Source: DATAPE01 sp034667545 (GTDB lineage Bacteria > Actinomycetota > CADDZG01 > WHSQ01). Taken from it: a stretch of DNA of 39,718 bases. A model generated the notes under the pieces. The model saw only the letters and a list, made by a program, of their open reading frames with translations, did no database searches and was not told the DNA's origin. The translations under genes and the position numbers were made by a program. Where the stretch lies: NCBI GenBank assembly GCA_034667545.1, contig JAXDJR010000054.1, positions 1-39,718 of the forward strand, written 5' to 3'. This document shows, piece by piece, positions 17,316 to 25,812 of the stretch (the first letter of the stretch is position 1; each line of letters begins with the position of its first letter).

Positions 17316-17936
17316 ATGAGCTTCGTCCGATGGCTCCGGCTTGCCTGTGGGCTGTTTCTTTTTGCTGTCGGCACGGTGCTCACGCTGCGTGCAGGCCTCG
17401 GTCTGTCGCCGTGGGATGTTCTGGCAGATGGGATGCGCCGGCACACCCCGCTGGCATTCGGCGAGGCAGTGATAGCCATCGGTTTTGCCTTGGTGGTGCT
17501 GACCAGGTTCGCCGGCGTCAGACCAGGACCTGGCACGATCGCCAACATGGTCCTCATCGGAACCTTCGAGGACTTGTTGCTACGGAACGGCTTCCTGGAT
17601 GGTGTTGTCAGAGCCAGCGTCCCGCTGCGCACGGTCACGTGCATCGGCGGGATCGTCACCATCGGCCTGGGATCGGCGTTGTACATCGGAGCTGAGCTGG
17701 GGGCCGGCCCGCGCGACAGCTTGATGTTGGCGGTCGCTGGCAAGACGCGATTGAGTGTGGGAATCGCCCGTGCGCTGGTAGAGGGAGCCGCTTTCATCTC
17801 CGGCTTGGTGCTCGGGGGCCAGTGGGGATTCGGAACCATGCTCTTCGCGGTTGGCATCGGCCCATCCGTGGACATCTGGTTCCGCATCTTCAAGATGGAC
17901 ACTGCCGGAAGAAAGAGACGGGTCGAGCCCGCCTAG
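17316..17936 (+). CDS. YczE/YitT-type integral membrane protein
   Basis: This 206-residue protein has about five hydrophobic segments: residues 6-24, 48-64, 76-86, 104-125 and 150-175. It carries the family motifs RAGLGLSPWDVLADG (25-39) and GAELGAGPRDSLMLA (125-139), a duplicated G-x-x-P(W/R)D pattern that marks the YczE/YyaS group of unknown biochemical role. A basic tail (GRKRRVEPA) follows the last helix. The ATG is 6 bases after a TAGCGT -10-like box with no ribosome site, as in leaderless genes. It is divergent from the cupin gene and convergent with the MoaD-like gene. Confidence 0.88.
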   Translation: MSFVRWLRLACGLFLFAVGTVLTLRAGLGLSPWDVLADGMRRHTPLAFGEAVIAIGFALVVLTRFAGVRPGPGTIANMVLIGTFEDLLLRNGFLDGVVRASVPLRTVTCIGGIVTIGLGSALYIGAELGAGPRDSLMLAVAGKTRLSVGIARALVEGAAFISGLVLGGQWGFGTMLFAVGIGPSVDIWFRIFKMDTAGRKRRVEPA

Positions 17937-18034
17937 ATCACTCTAAGCCGCAACATCATGTCTGGACACCGGCGTGGAGGGTCCGTGGCGCGATTCGGTC
18001 GCTTCGCGGGCGATCTGATGATCAGTCAGTTGCT

Positions 18035-18055
18035 GGCGCCGCCCGATGAGGCGCC
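18035..18055. terminator. Possible bidirectional hairpin
   Basis: GGCGCC (18035-18040) pairs with GGCGCC (18050-18055) around a 9-base loop, directly before the stop of the MoaD-like gene and 99 bases after the yczE-like stop. It has no U-tract. Each arm is itself palindromic. Confidence 0.35.
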
Positions 18056-18058
18056 GAG

Positions 18059-18355
18059 TTAACCCCCTGCCATCGCTCCCACGACTTGGAAGGGTTCCGC
18101 CCCCTCGGCCACTGCCACCGGCAGTGGAGCATCGAGAGGTTCGTGCGACAGATCCTCGCCACACGCGAAGAACCTCAGGAACGCCCGCCGTTTGTGGGTG
18201 CTCTGATCCCGGATAGTCCCCTGCAGCACCGGATACTGCTTCTCGAGTGCGTCGAGCACTGCACAAGCTGTCGCCTCACCCTCGACGTCGACCTGCACCT
18301 CTCCCTCGACCTGGGCAAGGTTCCGGAGATGGAAGGGAAGGACTACTCGAATCAT
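18059..18355 (-). CDS. MoaD/ThiS-family ubiquitin-like protein ending in Gly-Gly
   Basis: From ATG 18355 the product is 98 residues with a beta-grasp pattern: MIRVVLPFHLRNLAQ, then VQVDVEGEATACAVLDALEKQYP, and the C-terminus QVVGAMAGG. The Gly97-Gly98 tail is the feature that is adenylated and thiocarboxylated in MoaD and ThiS. The ATG overlaps the stop of the propeller gene by 4 bp, so both are made together. No moaE, thiG or MoeB/ThiF-type E1 gene is in the window, so a standard cofactor role cannot be supported locally. I infer a sulfur-carrier or protein-tag role tied to the propeller partner. Confidence 0.88.
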   Translation of the reverse strand: MIRVVLPFHLRNLAQVEGEVQVDVEGEATACAVLDALEKQYPVLQGTIRDQSTHKRRAFLRFFACGEDLSHEPLDAPLPVAVAEGAEPFQVVGAMAGG

Positions 18356-19467
18356 GCGAGCGTCTGCACCTCCACCGAGCACACGCTCGGCAAGTCGCGC
18401 ACGATGGGAGCCCAGCTGTCACCCGCGTTGGTCGATGCGTAAACCTGCCCACCGCTGGTGCCGAAGTAGATGCCGCACGAATCGAGAGAGTCGACCGACA
18501 TCGCATCGCGCAACACGTTGACGTAACAATCGCTCTGGGGCAGGCCCTCGGTGAGGGCCTCCCACTCGTTGCCTCCCGTTCGGCTCCTGTAAACGCGCAG
18601 CTTTCCGTCGGGCGGGTAGTGCAAGGAATCGCTTTTGATCGGAACGACGTAGATCGTGTCTGGCTCGTGCGCGTGAACGTCGATCGGGAATCCGAAATCG
18701 CTGGGCAGGTTGCCGGAGACCTCGTACCACGATTCGCCTGCGTCGTCGCTGCGCATGACATCCCAGTGTTTCTGCATGAAGAGTGTGTCGGGACGCGAAG
18801 GATGCATGGCAATGCGGTGGACGCAGTGGCCAACCTCGGCGGTCTCAGTCGGGATCTCTCCCGAGCGCAAGCCTTTGGTGACCACCTTCCAGGTCTTTCC
18901 GCCATCGTCGGTGCGAAACACTCCTGCTGCCGAGATGGCGACGAAGATCCTGTCGGCGTCGCGCGGATCCTGAACGATCGTGTGCAGGCACATCCCTCCT
19001 GCCCCGGGCGCCCAATTCGGGCCCGAGCCACTTTCACGCAATCCGGACAGCTCGTGCCACGATCCGCCGCCGTCCACCGAACGGAACAACGCGGCATCTT
19101 CGACGCCCGCATAGATCGTGTCCGGATCGCTGAGCGAAGGTTCGAGGTGCCATACCCTCGCGAACTCCCATGGGTGGGGGGTTCCGTCGTACCACTGGTG
19201 GGTTCCAGGGACGCCGTCGTACTCGAACTTGTTTCCCACCGGCTCCCACGTCTTGCCACCGTCGTTCGAGCGTTGGATGAGCTGACCGAACCAGCCCGTC
19301 GACTGGGAGGCATAGATCCGGTTCGGGTCGGCAGGAGAACCCTTGAGGTGGTAGATCTCCCACCCTGCGAAGTGCGGGCCCTGGATGTCCCACTGCTCGC
19401 GCCTCTCGTCGGAGGTCATAACGAAAGCACCCTTGCGGGTCCCTACAAGGACACGTACCCCGCTCAT
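18352..19467 (-). CDS. Cytoplasmic Asp-box (BNR) beta-propeller protein
   Basis: This 371-residue protein contains six Asp-box-like motifs, S-x-D-x-G-x-x-W, at about 67-74, 130-137, 186-193, 240-247, 295-302 and 345-352 (for example SNDGGKTW and TDDGGKTW). That spacing fits a six-bladed sialidase/VPS10/YCF48-type propeller. There is no signal peptide: it starts MSGVRVLVGTRKGAF, a first strand. The Arg triad of true sialidases is not obvious, so hydrolase activity is doubtful. The ATG has AGAGAGGAG 6 bases upstream. It is first in a two-gene operon with the MoaD-like gene. Confidence 0.9.
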   Translation of the reverse strand: MSGVRVLVGTRKGAFVMTSDERREQWDIQGPHFAGWEIYHLKGSPADPNRIYASQSTGWFGQLIQRSNDGGKTWEPVGNKFEYDGVPGTHQWYDGTPHPWEFARVWHLEPSLSDPDTIYAGVEDAALFRSVDGGGSWHELSGLRESGSGPNWAPGAGGMCLHTIVQDPRDADRIFVAISAAGVFRTDDGGKTWKVVTKGLRSGEIPTETAEVGHCVHRIAMHPSRPDTLFMQKHWDVMRSDDAGESWYEVSGNLPSDFGFPIDVHAHEPDTIYVVPIKSDSLHYPPDGKLRVYRSRTGGNEWEALTEGLPQSDCYVNVLRDAMSVDSLDSCGIYFGTSGGQVYASTNAGDSWAPIVRDLPSVCSVEVQTLA

Positions 19468-19628
19468 CCGGACTCCTCTCTTCGAGTTTCTTGCCTAGCC
19501 ATCCCGTCGCGAGTTCCTTCGATACCAGAATCGATCGCAGCTAACCAGGAGGTTATGACGACGACCCCCAGGAGAACTAATCGGTCCCTACGTTGGCGGC
19601 TCTGACTGAACGGGCCAAGGGCGGGTTG

Positions 19629-21239
19629 ATGATGACGGGTGTGTGGTGGCGAGAAGCGGTCTTCTACGAGGTCTACGTACGGAGTTTCCAGGACTCCGAC
19701 GGGGATGGTGTGGGCGACCTGGCGGGGATCACGGCCCGGCTCGACTACCTGGCGGGGACGCTCGGGGTCGACGCGGTGTGGTTGACCCCCTTCTACCCCT
19801 CGCCGATGAAGGATTTCGGCTACGACATCTCCGATCACGAAGCTGTAGACCCTCTATTCGGGGATCTGGCGGCCGTAGACCGGCTGGTGACTGAGGCCCA
19901 TAGCCGCGGGCTGCGTGTGATCGTCGATTTCGTCCCCAACCACACCGCAGACGTCCACCCTTGGTTCTTCGAGTCACGGTCCTCACGGTCCAGCCCAAAG
20001 CGCGATTGGTACGTATGGAGCGACCCCGGCCCCGACGGCTCGCCTCCGAACAACTGGATCGCCGGCTTCGGGGGCCCGGCGTGGACCTTCGATGAGGCGA
20101 CCGGCCAGTACTACCGCCATTCTTTCCTGTCCGAGATGCCGGACCTGAACTGGCGCAACGAACAGCTCAAGAACGCCATGTTCGGCGTGCTGAGGTTCTG
20201 GCTCGACCGCGGCGTCGACGGATTCCGCATCGACGCCGCGCAATACCCGATGAAAGATCCGGAGATGCGCGACAACCCTCCCAACCGGGGAGAGGTCAAG
20301 CTTCACCGTCCGCTTGGTGAGTACGACACCCAGATCCATCTGTACGACGCCGGTCACCCCGATATCCACGCTATGTACGAGGAGCTGCGCCGCGTCCTCG
20401 ATGCGTACGGCGGCGACAGGGTTGCGATAGGAGAGATCCATGTCTTCGACTGGCCTAAGTGGGCCGCGTATTACGGAGGTGGGGCGGCCGAGCTACACAT
20501 GGTCTTCAACTTCGGCCTCCTCGGCGTACAGTGGACCGCGCAGGCGATCGTCGACCTCGTGGGCGAGATCGAGGCAGCGCTCCCGGACCACGGCTGGCCT
20601 AACTGGGCTCTGGGGAACCACGACGAACCCCGCGTTATCAGCCGGCTCGGCTCTAACCTCGCCAGGGTCGCTCTCATGCTGCAACTCACACTGCGGGGGA
20701 CACCGACCCTCTATTACGGCGACGAGCTGGGCCTCCCGGGTGCCGAGATCACCCCCGAAGAGATAGTCGATCCGTGGGGCTTCCAGTCACCCGAGCTGAG
20801 CCGCGACCCGGCACGCTCGCCGATGCCGTGGACCGCGGACAGGAACGGCGGGTTCTGCGCGCCGGGCGCCGCGCCGTGGCTGCCGCTTGTGGCCGAGTCC
20901 GCACATCTGTGCGTGGAGGCTCAAGAGGGCGATCCCACCTCGTTCCTGGCCCTTACCGAACGACTACTGGTAGCCCGCCGAGCGAGTGAGGCGTTGAAAG
21001 GTGGTGGCTACGGAGCGTTCGCCGCAGTCAACGATTGCGTCGTGTTCGAACGACGTGCGCAAAGTGATGTGAGGGTCGTCGCTCTCAACCTGTGCGATGA
21101 AGCAAGAACGGTCGAAGCTTCCGCTTTCATGGGGGCCGCGATCGAGGTCTCCACGGGATCGGATCGAAGGGACGAGAAGCTCGACGGAAGACTCGAGCTG
21201 GCAGCTTTCGAAGGCTGCATCGTCCAGCCGGTGAGCTGA
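19629..21239 (+). CDS. GH13 alpha-glucosidase/alpha-amylase family hydrolase
   Basis: I use ATG 19629, which follows AAGGGCGGG. A TTG 36 bp upstream is possible but has no advantage. The 536-residue enzyme begins WWREAVFYEVYVRSFQDSDG and shows all four GH13 regions: DFVPNHT (100-106), GFRIDAAQ with nucleophile Asp202, GEIHVF with acid/base Glu269, and GNHDEPR with Asp332. No signal peptide is present, so it acts in the cytoplasm, probably hydrolysing alpha-glucosides brought in by the transporter encoded 183 bp downstream on the same strand. The motifs fit oligo-1,6-/alpha-1,4-glucosidases better than trehalose synthase, but linkage specificity cannot be read from sequence. Confidence 0.92.
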   Translation: MMTGVWWREAVFYEVYVRSFQDSDGDGVGDLAGITARLDYLAGTLGVDAVWLTPFYPSPMKDFGYDISDHEAVDPLFGDLAAVDRLVTEAHSRGLRVIVDFVPNHTADVHPWFFESRSSRSSPKRDWYVWSDPGPDGSPPNNWIAGFGGPAWTFDEATGQYYRHSFLSEMPDLNWRNEQLKNAMFGVLRFWLDRGVDGFRIDAAQYPMKDPEMRDNPPNRGEVKLHRPLGEYDTQIHLYDAGHPDIHAMYEELRRVLDAYGGDRVAIGEIHVFDWPKWAAYYGGGAAELHMVFNFGLLGVQWTAQAIVDLVGEIEAALPDHGWPNWALGNHDEPRVISRLGSNLARVALMLQLTLRGTPTLYYGDELGLPGAEITPEEIVDPWGFQSPELSRDPARSPMPWTADRNGGFCAPGAAPWLPLVAESAHLCVEAQEGDPTSFLALTERLLVARRASEALKGGGYGAFAAVNDCVVFERRAQSDVRVVALNLCDEARTVEASAFMGAAIEVSTGSDRRDEKLDGRLELAAFEGCIVQPVS

Positions 21240-21422
21240 TCTCCTGGGGGGCTCACTCAACCACGGCGCCCGGAATCACTCGGTCACAGCGAGCTGGTCG
21301 CCGGTCACGACGCCGCGGCAGATCAACCGTCACGCGTCGTAGGTGAGACGTGTACCATTCCGAGCAAGCTGGCAATTCCTGAGCCTTAGGGGGGACCCAT
21401 CGGGAGAGATCGGTTACGCCGC

Positions 21423-22679
21423 TTGGTTCGTGTAGTTGCCCTCGCCGTCGGCGTGGCCTTGCTCACCTCGTCATGCGGGAGCGGCACACCAACTGCGAGC
21501 GGAGGAACGCCCACGCTCGCGTGGTACATCTTCCCCGAGCCTTCGGGCTCATTTGCCGCCGCGGCGGCGGAATGCTCTAAGGCATCCAACGGCGAGTACA
21601 ACCTCCAGATGCACGTCCTGCCCGCAGCCGCCGACGGCCAACGCGAAGAGATGGTCCGCAGGCTCGCTGCCGGGGACACCGCGCTGGACATCTTGGGTCT
21701 CGACGTCACCTGGACCGCAGAATTCGCGGAGGCGGGGTGGCTCGCGCCGTGGCCCGACCAGATCGCCTCACAGGTGAAGAACGGGACGCTCCCGACCATG
21801 ATCAAGACCGGGACCTGGAATAACAAGCTTTACTCGGCCCCCTTCAACACCAACACGGAACTGCTCTGGTACCGGAAGAGCTTGGTTCCCCATCCGCCCA
21901 AGACCTGGGCCGAGATGCTCAGTCAGGCCAAGCAGCTCGCCTCCCAGGGCAAACCTCATTACATCGAGATACAGGGAGCGCAATACGAAGGCTTCACCGT
22001 GTGGTTCAACACCATGGTGGCGTCGGCAGGCGGTTCGATAATCAGTCCCAATGGCCAGACGGTGACCCTCGGATCTTCGGCGCTCAGCGCGCTCCGGATC
22101 ATGGCCGCCCTTGCCCACTCCCCTGCGGCGGATCCTTCGCTGTCCAACCAGATGGAAGACCAGAACCGGCTCGCATTCGAGTCCGGTGTCGCCGCCTTCG
22201 AGCTCAACTATCCCTTCATCTATCCCTCCGCCAAAGTGGATGTGCCGAAGATCTACAAGGACATAGGGTGGGCTCCGTACCCCACCGTGGACCCGAGCCA
22301 ACCGTCGCACGTCACCATCGGCGGCATCGATCTTGCCGTCTCCTCGCTCTCTCGTTACAAGAAGCAGTCCTTCGACGCGATCCAATGCCTGCGTCAAGAC
22401 AAGAATCAGGTCCGCAACGCGGTGAAGGGCGGTCTGCCGCCGGTCAGCGAAGCGGTTTACAAGGACAAGTCGTTCCAGAAGGCTTATCCCGCCTGGAAGA
22501 CGATCCTTCAAGGGCTGCAGCACGCGAGTGTGCGACCACTGACACCCGCTTACCAAAGTGTGTCGCTCCAGATCGCATACAGCCTCTCTCCGCCATCGAC
22601 GATCGTCCCCCAATCGGACCTACCGGTGTTGAAACAACGTATCCAGGACGCGATCAACTCGAAAGGGTTGGTGCCATGA
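21423..22679 (+). CDS. lpqY: Sugar ABC transporter substrate-binding lipoprotein (LpqY-like)
   Basis: The 418-residue product starts at TTG 21423 and has a short hydrophobic leader ending in TSSC (Cys18), a lipoprotein signal. The mature part carries DGQREEMVRRLAAGDTALDILGLDV (begins about residue 71; key part LDVTWTAEFAEAGW), a stretch typical of trehalose-binding LpqY-like proteins. The extracellular protein would deliver a disaccharide to the two permeases. A stronger ribosome site (AGGGGGG, 21388-21394) precedes an in-frame ATC at 21399. Starting there would add eight residues with three more Arg and a better signal-peptide n-region. The order binding protein, permease, permease, ATPase matches lpqY-sugA-sugB-sugC. 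The symbol is by similarity and layout. Confidence 0.88.
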   Translation: MVRVVALAVGVALLTSSCGSGTPTASGGTPTLAWYIFPEPSGSFAAAAAECSKASNGEYNLQMHVLPAAADGQREEMVRRLAAGDTALDILGLDVTWTAEFAEAGWLAPWPDQIASQVKNGTLPTMIKTGTWNNKLYSAPFNTNTELLWYRKSLVPHPPKTWAEMLSQAKQLASQGKPHYIEIQGAQYEGFTVWFNTMVASAGGSIISPNGQTVTLGSSALSALRIMAALAHSPAADPSLSNQMEDQNRLAFESGVAAFELNYPFIYPSAKVDVPKIYKDIGWAPYPTVDPSQPSHVTIGGIDLAVSSLSRYKKQSFDAIQCLRQDKNQVRNAVKGGLPPVSEAVYKDKSFQKAYPAWKTILQGLQHASVRPLTPAYQSVSLQIAYSLSPPSTIVPQSDLPVLKQRIQDAINSKGLVP

Positions 22680-23620
22680 GTACGCAGACTCAGACGGCGC
22701 CGGCTGCCGCGAGCGCAAGCGAGCCTCGCAAGCAGGGCGGCATATCCGAACGGACGCGCGCCGAGCGCAAGCTGGGATGGATGCTGTGTGCTCCCGCCGC
22801 TTTCGTGATGCTGGCGGTAACCGCGTATCCGATCGGATATGCCATCTACCTGTCGCTGCAGCGCTACGACCTTCGATTTCCCTCGCGCACCCACTTCGTC
22901 GGTCTGGCGAACTACGGCACCGTCCTTAGCTCCACCGATCTGTGGTGGAGGGCCTTTGGCTTGACGGTGTTGGTGGCGGCGATATCGGTCGTGATCGAGT
23001 TGATACTCGGCATGGCCATCGCGATGGTGATGCACCGGGCCCTGTTTGGCCGCGGAGTGGTCCGCACCGCAGTCCTCGTGCCCTATGGGATCGTCACCGT
23101 CGTCGCCGCTTACTCGTGGCAGTACGCGTGGACGCCGGGCACCGGCTATCTGGCCGCACTACTCCCCAAGGACTCAGCACCGCTCACGTCGACCCTGCCG
23201 GCGATCGCCATCATCATCCTGGCCGAGATCTGGAAGACAACCCCCTTCATGGCGCTGCTCTTGCTGGCCGGGCTCTCGTTGGTCCCGAACGATCTGCTGA
23301 ATGCAGCCCGGGTTGATGGAGCCACCGCATGGGAGCGCTTCAGGAACGTGACCCTGCCGATCATGAAGCCCGCGATCCTCGTCGCGTTGCTGTTCCGCAC
23401 GCTGGACGCCTTCCGGATCTTCGACAACATCTTCATCCTGACCCAGGGTGCTCACAACACGCGATCGGTCTCGATCCTCGACTATGACCAGCTCTTTACG
23501 GCGCTGAACCTCGGGGTGGGCTCGGCGATGTCGGTCTTGATCTTCCTCGCGGTAGCCCTGATCGCCTTCCTCTATATCAAGGGCTTCGGCGCCGCAGCCC
23601 CAGGGCAGGCGCTGCGCTGA
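22676..23620 (+). CDS. sugA: Sugar ABC transporter permease (SugA/MalF-like)
   Basis: ATG 22676 overlaps the binding-protein stop (ATGA), giving 314 residues. A polar N-terminal tail of about 35 residues precedes six membrane helices, the first LGWMLCAPAAFVMLAVTAYPIGYAI region at about 38-62 (key part AYPIGYAIYLSL). The EAA loop is NAARVDGATAWERFRNVTLP. It is one half of the importer channel. The stop shares one base with the next start (TGATG), indicating tight coupling. Confidence 0.92.
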   Translation: MSTQTQTAPAAASASEPRKQGGISERTRAERKLGWMLCAPAAFVMLAVTAYPIGYAIYLSLQRYDLRFPSRTHFVGLANYGTVLSSTDLWWRAFGLTVLVAAISVVIELILGMAIAMVMHRALFGRGVVRTAVLVPYGIVTVVAAYSWQYAWTPGTGYLAALLPKDSAPLTSTLPAIAIIILAEIWKTTPFMALLLLAGLSLVPNDLLNAARVDGATAWERFRNVTLPIMKPAILVALLFRTLDAFRIFDNIFILTQGAHNTRSVSILDYDQLFTALNLGVGSAMSVLIFLAVALIAFLYIKGFGAAAPGQALR

Positions 23621-24459
23621 TGGCTGCCACGAACTCCACCGCGAAGCAGAAAGTGGGTTGGGGAGCGGCCAACCTGATCGTGATCGTTGCTGCCGCCATC
23701 CCGGTGCTGTGGCTCGCGTCGCTCTCGTTCAAGGATCCGAGCACCCTCGGCGACGGCAGCTTCATCCCGCACAAATGGACGCTGGACAACTACAGCGGCA
23801 TCTTCTCCACGTCGCTCTTTACCAGGGCCCTGATCAACTCGATCGGCATCGCGTTGATCGCTACCTTCCTCGCAGTTGTCCTGGGATCGATGGCCGCTTA
23901 TGCGGTAGCCCGGTTGAACTTCCCGGGCAAGGCGTTGCTGATCGCAGCTTCGCTCATGATCGCAATGTTCCCGCCGATATCGTTGGTCAGCCCGCTGTTC
24001 AACCTGTGGCGCATCATCGGCCTGTTCGACACCTGGCCCGGATTGATCATCCCGTACCTGACTTTTTCGCTGCCGCTCGCGATCTACGTTCTGTCAGCCT
24101 TCTTCAGAGAGATTCCCTGGGACCTCGAGAAGGCGGCTCAGGTGGATGGGGCGACCCCCTTCCAGTCGTTCCGCAAGATCATCATTCCGCTGGCGGCCCC
24201 CGGCGTCTTTACGACTGCGATCCTTGTCTTCATCTTTGCGTGGAACGACTTCGTGTTCGCAATCTCGCTGACCTCGACAACGGCGGCCCGAACCGTTCCG
24301 GCGGCGATCGCGTTCTTCACCGGGACTTCGCAATTCACCACTCCGATAGGCTCCATCGCTGCCGCCGCCGTGGTGATCACTGTCCCGATCATCATCATGG
24401 TGCTGATCTTCCAACGTCGTATCGTGGCCGGACTCACCGCCGGCGCCGTCAAGGGGTAG
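23620..24459 (+). CDS. sugB: Sugar ABC transporter permease (SugB/MalG-like)
   Basis: This 279-residue permease has six hydrophobic helices beginning about residue 18. The family motif SFKDPSTLGDGSFIPHKW follows the first helix, where MalG-type proteins have a similar segment. The EAA loop is KAAQVDGATPFQSFRKIIIP, with FIFAWNDFVFAISL in the next helix, a MalG hallmark. It pairs with the preceding permease and the ATPase encoded 14 bp downstream. Confidence 0.92.
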   Translation: MAATNSTAKQKVGWGAANLIVIVAAAIPVLWLASLSFKDPSTLGDGSFIPHKWTLDNYSGIFSTSLFTRALINSIGIALIATFLAVVLGSMAAYAVARLNFPGKALLIAASLMIAMFPPISLVSPLFNLWRIIGLFDTWPGLIIPYLTFSLPLAIYVLSAFFREIPWDLEKAAQVDGATPFQSFRKIIIPLAAPGVFTTAILVFIFAWNDFVFAISLTSTTAARTVPAAIAFFTGTSQFTTPIGSIAAAAVVITVPIIIMVLIFQRRIVAGLTAGAVKG

Positions 24460-24473
24460 GAGGCAACAACGAA

Positions 24474-25652
24474 ATGGCAGAGATAACCCTCGAACATGTG
24501 ACGAAGCGCTTTCCCGATGGCGCCGAGGCGGTCAAAGATGTGAACCTCGAGATTGCCGACGGCGAATTCGTCATCCTGGTTGGACCATCGGGCTGCGGCA
24601 AGTCGACGACCCTCAACATGATCGCGGGGCTCGAGGACATCACCGAGGGAGAACTCAAAATCGACGGCAAGGCCTCTAACGACAAGACTCCCAAGGAACG
24701 GGACATCGCAATGGTGTTTCAGAACTATGCCCTCTACCCCCACATGACCGTGCGCGAGAACATGGCCTTCGCCCTGAAGATCGCAAAGATGGACGAAGGT
24801 GAGATCAACAAGAAGGTCGAAGAAGCCGCAGAGATCCTCGACCTCAAGGCCCACCTCGATCGCAAACCTGCGAACCTCTCCGGTGGGCAGCGTCAGCGCG
24901 TTGCGATGGGCCGAGTGATCGTGCGCGACCCCAGCGCCTTCCTGATGGACGAACCTCTCTCGAACCTGGATGCCAAACTGCGGGTTCAGATGCGGACGGA
25001 AGTCTCCCGGCTGCAGAAGAGACTCGGCACCACCACCGTCTACGTGACCCACGACCAGGTCGAAGCGATGACGCTGGGCGACAGGGTTGCGGTCATGAGC
25101 GGCGGAGCGCTGCAGCAGGTCGGCCCCCCGCAAGAACTCTACGAGAGCCCCTCCAACCTGTTCGTGGCCGGATTCATCGGCTCCCCATCGATGAACTTCC
25201 TACCCGGGAACCTCGAGGGGGGCACGATCAAGACGCCTCTCGGAGATATGCAGCTGCCCGACGAGATGCGCCGGAAGGTCGAAGAACACGGCTCTAAGTC
25301 CCAGGGTGTGGTGGTCGGGATACGGCCGGAGGATTTCGAAGATGCGGAGCTTGTCGGCGACAAGCGCGAACAGGGCCAAGTCATCGAGGCCGAGATCGAC
25401 GTCTTGGAGTCATTGGGCTCCGACAAGTTCGCCTATTTCACGGTCCAGGGCGAGCGGGCCGTCGCCAAGCAGCTCGAGGAGATCGCGCGCGACGCGGGCG
25501 CCGAGGATCGAGTCAGCGGGGATGGGATCCAGGTCACGGCGAGGCTCGATGCCGCGAGCAAGGCGCAGGAAGATGCCAAGCTCGAGATCTGGATCGACGT
25601 CAGCAAGATGCACGTCTTCGATCCGGACAGCGGAAAGAACCTAACCCTCTAA
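24474..25652 (+). CDS. sugC: Sugar ABC transporter ATP-binding protein (SugC/UgpC/MalK-like)
   Basis: ATG 24474 has GGAGG 10 bases upstream. A long open frame further 5' only overlaps the permease gene in another frame. The 392-residue protein shows Walker A GPSGCGKST (37-45), Q-loop FQNYALYPH, signature LSGGQRQRVAMGR (135-147), Walker B AFLMDEPLSNLD (155-166), H-loop YVTHDQVEAMTLGDR, and a C-terminal TOBE/OB regulatory part (about 235-390) with VVGIRPEDFEDA. An Asp/Glu/Lys-rich insertion near 330-365 is a little longer than in typical MalK. It is last in the operon and is followed by the nested hairpin at 25685-25736. Confidence 0.93.
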   Translation: MAEITLEHVTKRFPDGAEAVKDVNLEIADGEFVILVGPSGCGKSTTLNMIAGLEDITEGELKIDGKASNDKTPKERDIAMVFQNYALYPHMTVRENMAFALKIAKMDEGEINKKVEEAAEILDLKAHLDRKPANLSGGQRQRVAMGRVIVRDPSAFLMDEPLSNLDAKLRVQMRTEVSRLQKRLGTTTVYVTHDQVEAMTLGDRVAVMSGGALQQVGPPQELYESPSNLFVAGFIGSPSMNFLPGNLEGGTIKTPLGDMQLPDEMRRKVEEHGSKSQGVVVGIRPEDFEDAELVGDKREQGQVIEAEIDVLESLGSDKFAYFTVQGERAVAKQLEEIARDAGAEDRVSGDGIQVTARLDAASKAQEDAKLEIWIDVSKMHVFDPDSGKNLTL

Positions 25653-25684
25653 CTCGCCCCCATCCATACCCCTACTTCCCAGAT

Positions 25685-25736
25685 GGCTGTGGTGACTGTG
25701 GTGCTTTTCGCAAAAAGCACCGCGTGCACCACAGCC
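25685..25736. terminator. Nested double hairpin between convergent operons
   Basis: An outer perfect 10-bp stem, GGCTGTGGTG (25685-25694) with CACCACAGCC (25727-25736), encloses an inner 9-bp stem, GGTGCTTTT (25700-25708) with AAAAGCACC (25713-25721), loop CGCA. It lies 33 bp after the sugC-like stop and 77 bp from the convergent ParB-like stop. The inner T/A run could serve as a U-tract in either direction, so a bidirectional terminator is likely. Confidence 0.7.
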
Positions 25737-25812
25737 CGCCCGGCATCTCGGAAGAAGAAATGATGGTGTGGACCTGCGAAGAGAAGATCGGGGAGCCGGA
25801 TATCCCGGGCGC

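Noticed and set aside
18247..19605. Long plus-strand open frame opposite the propeller/MoaD-like genes
   Set aside because: The minus-strand proteins have clear repeats, a ribosome site and overlap coupling. The plus frame is low-complexity shadow coding.
23658..24473. Upstream extension of the SugC-like frame
   Set aside because: It overlaps the SugB-like gene in another frame and has no similarity to ABC ATPases.
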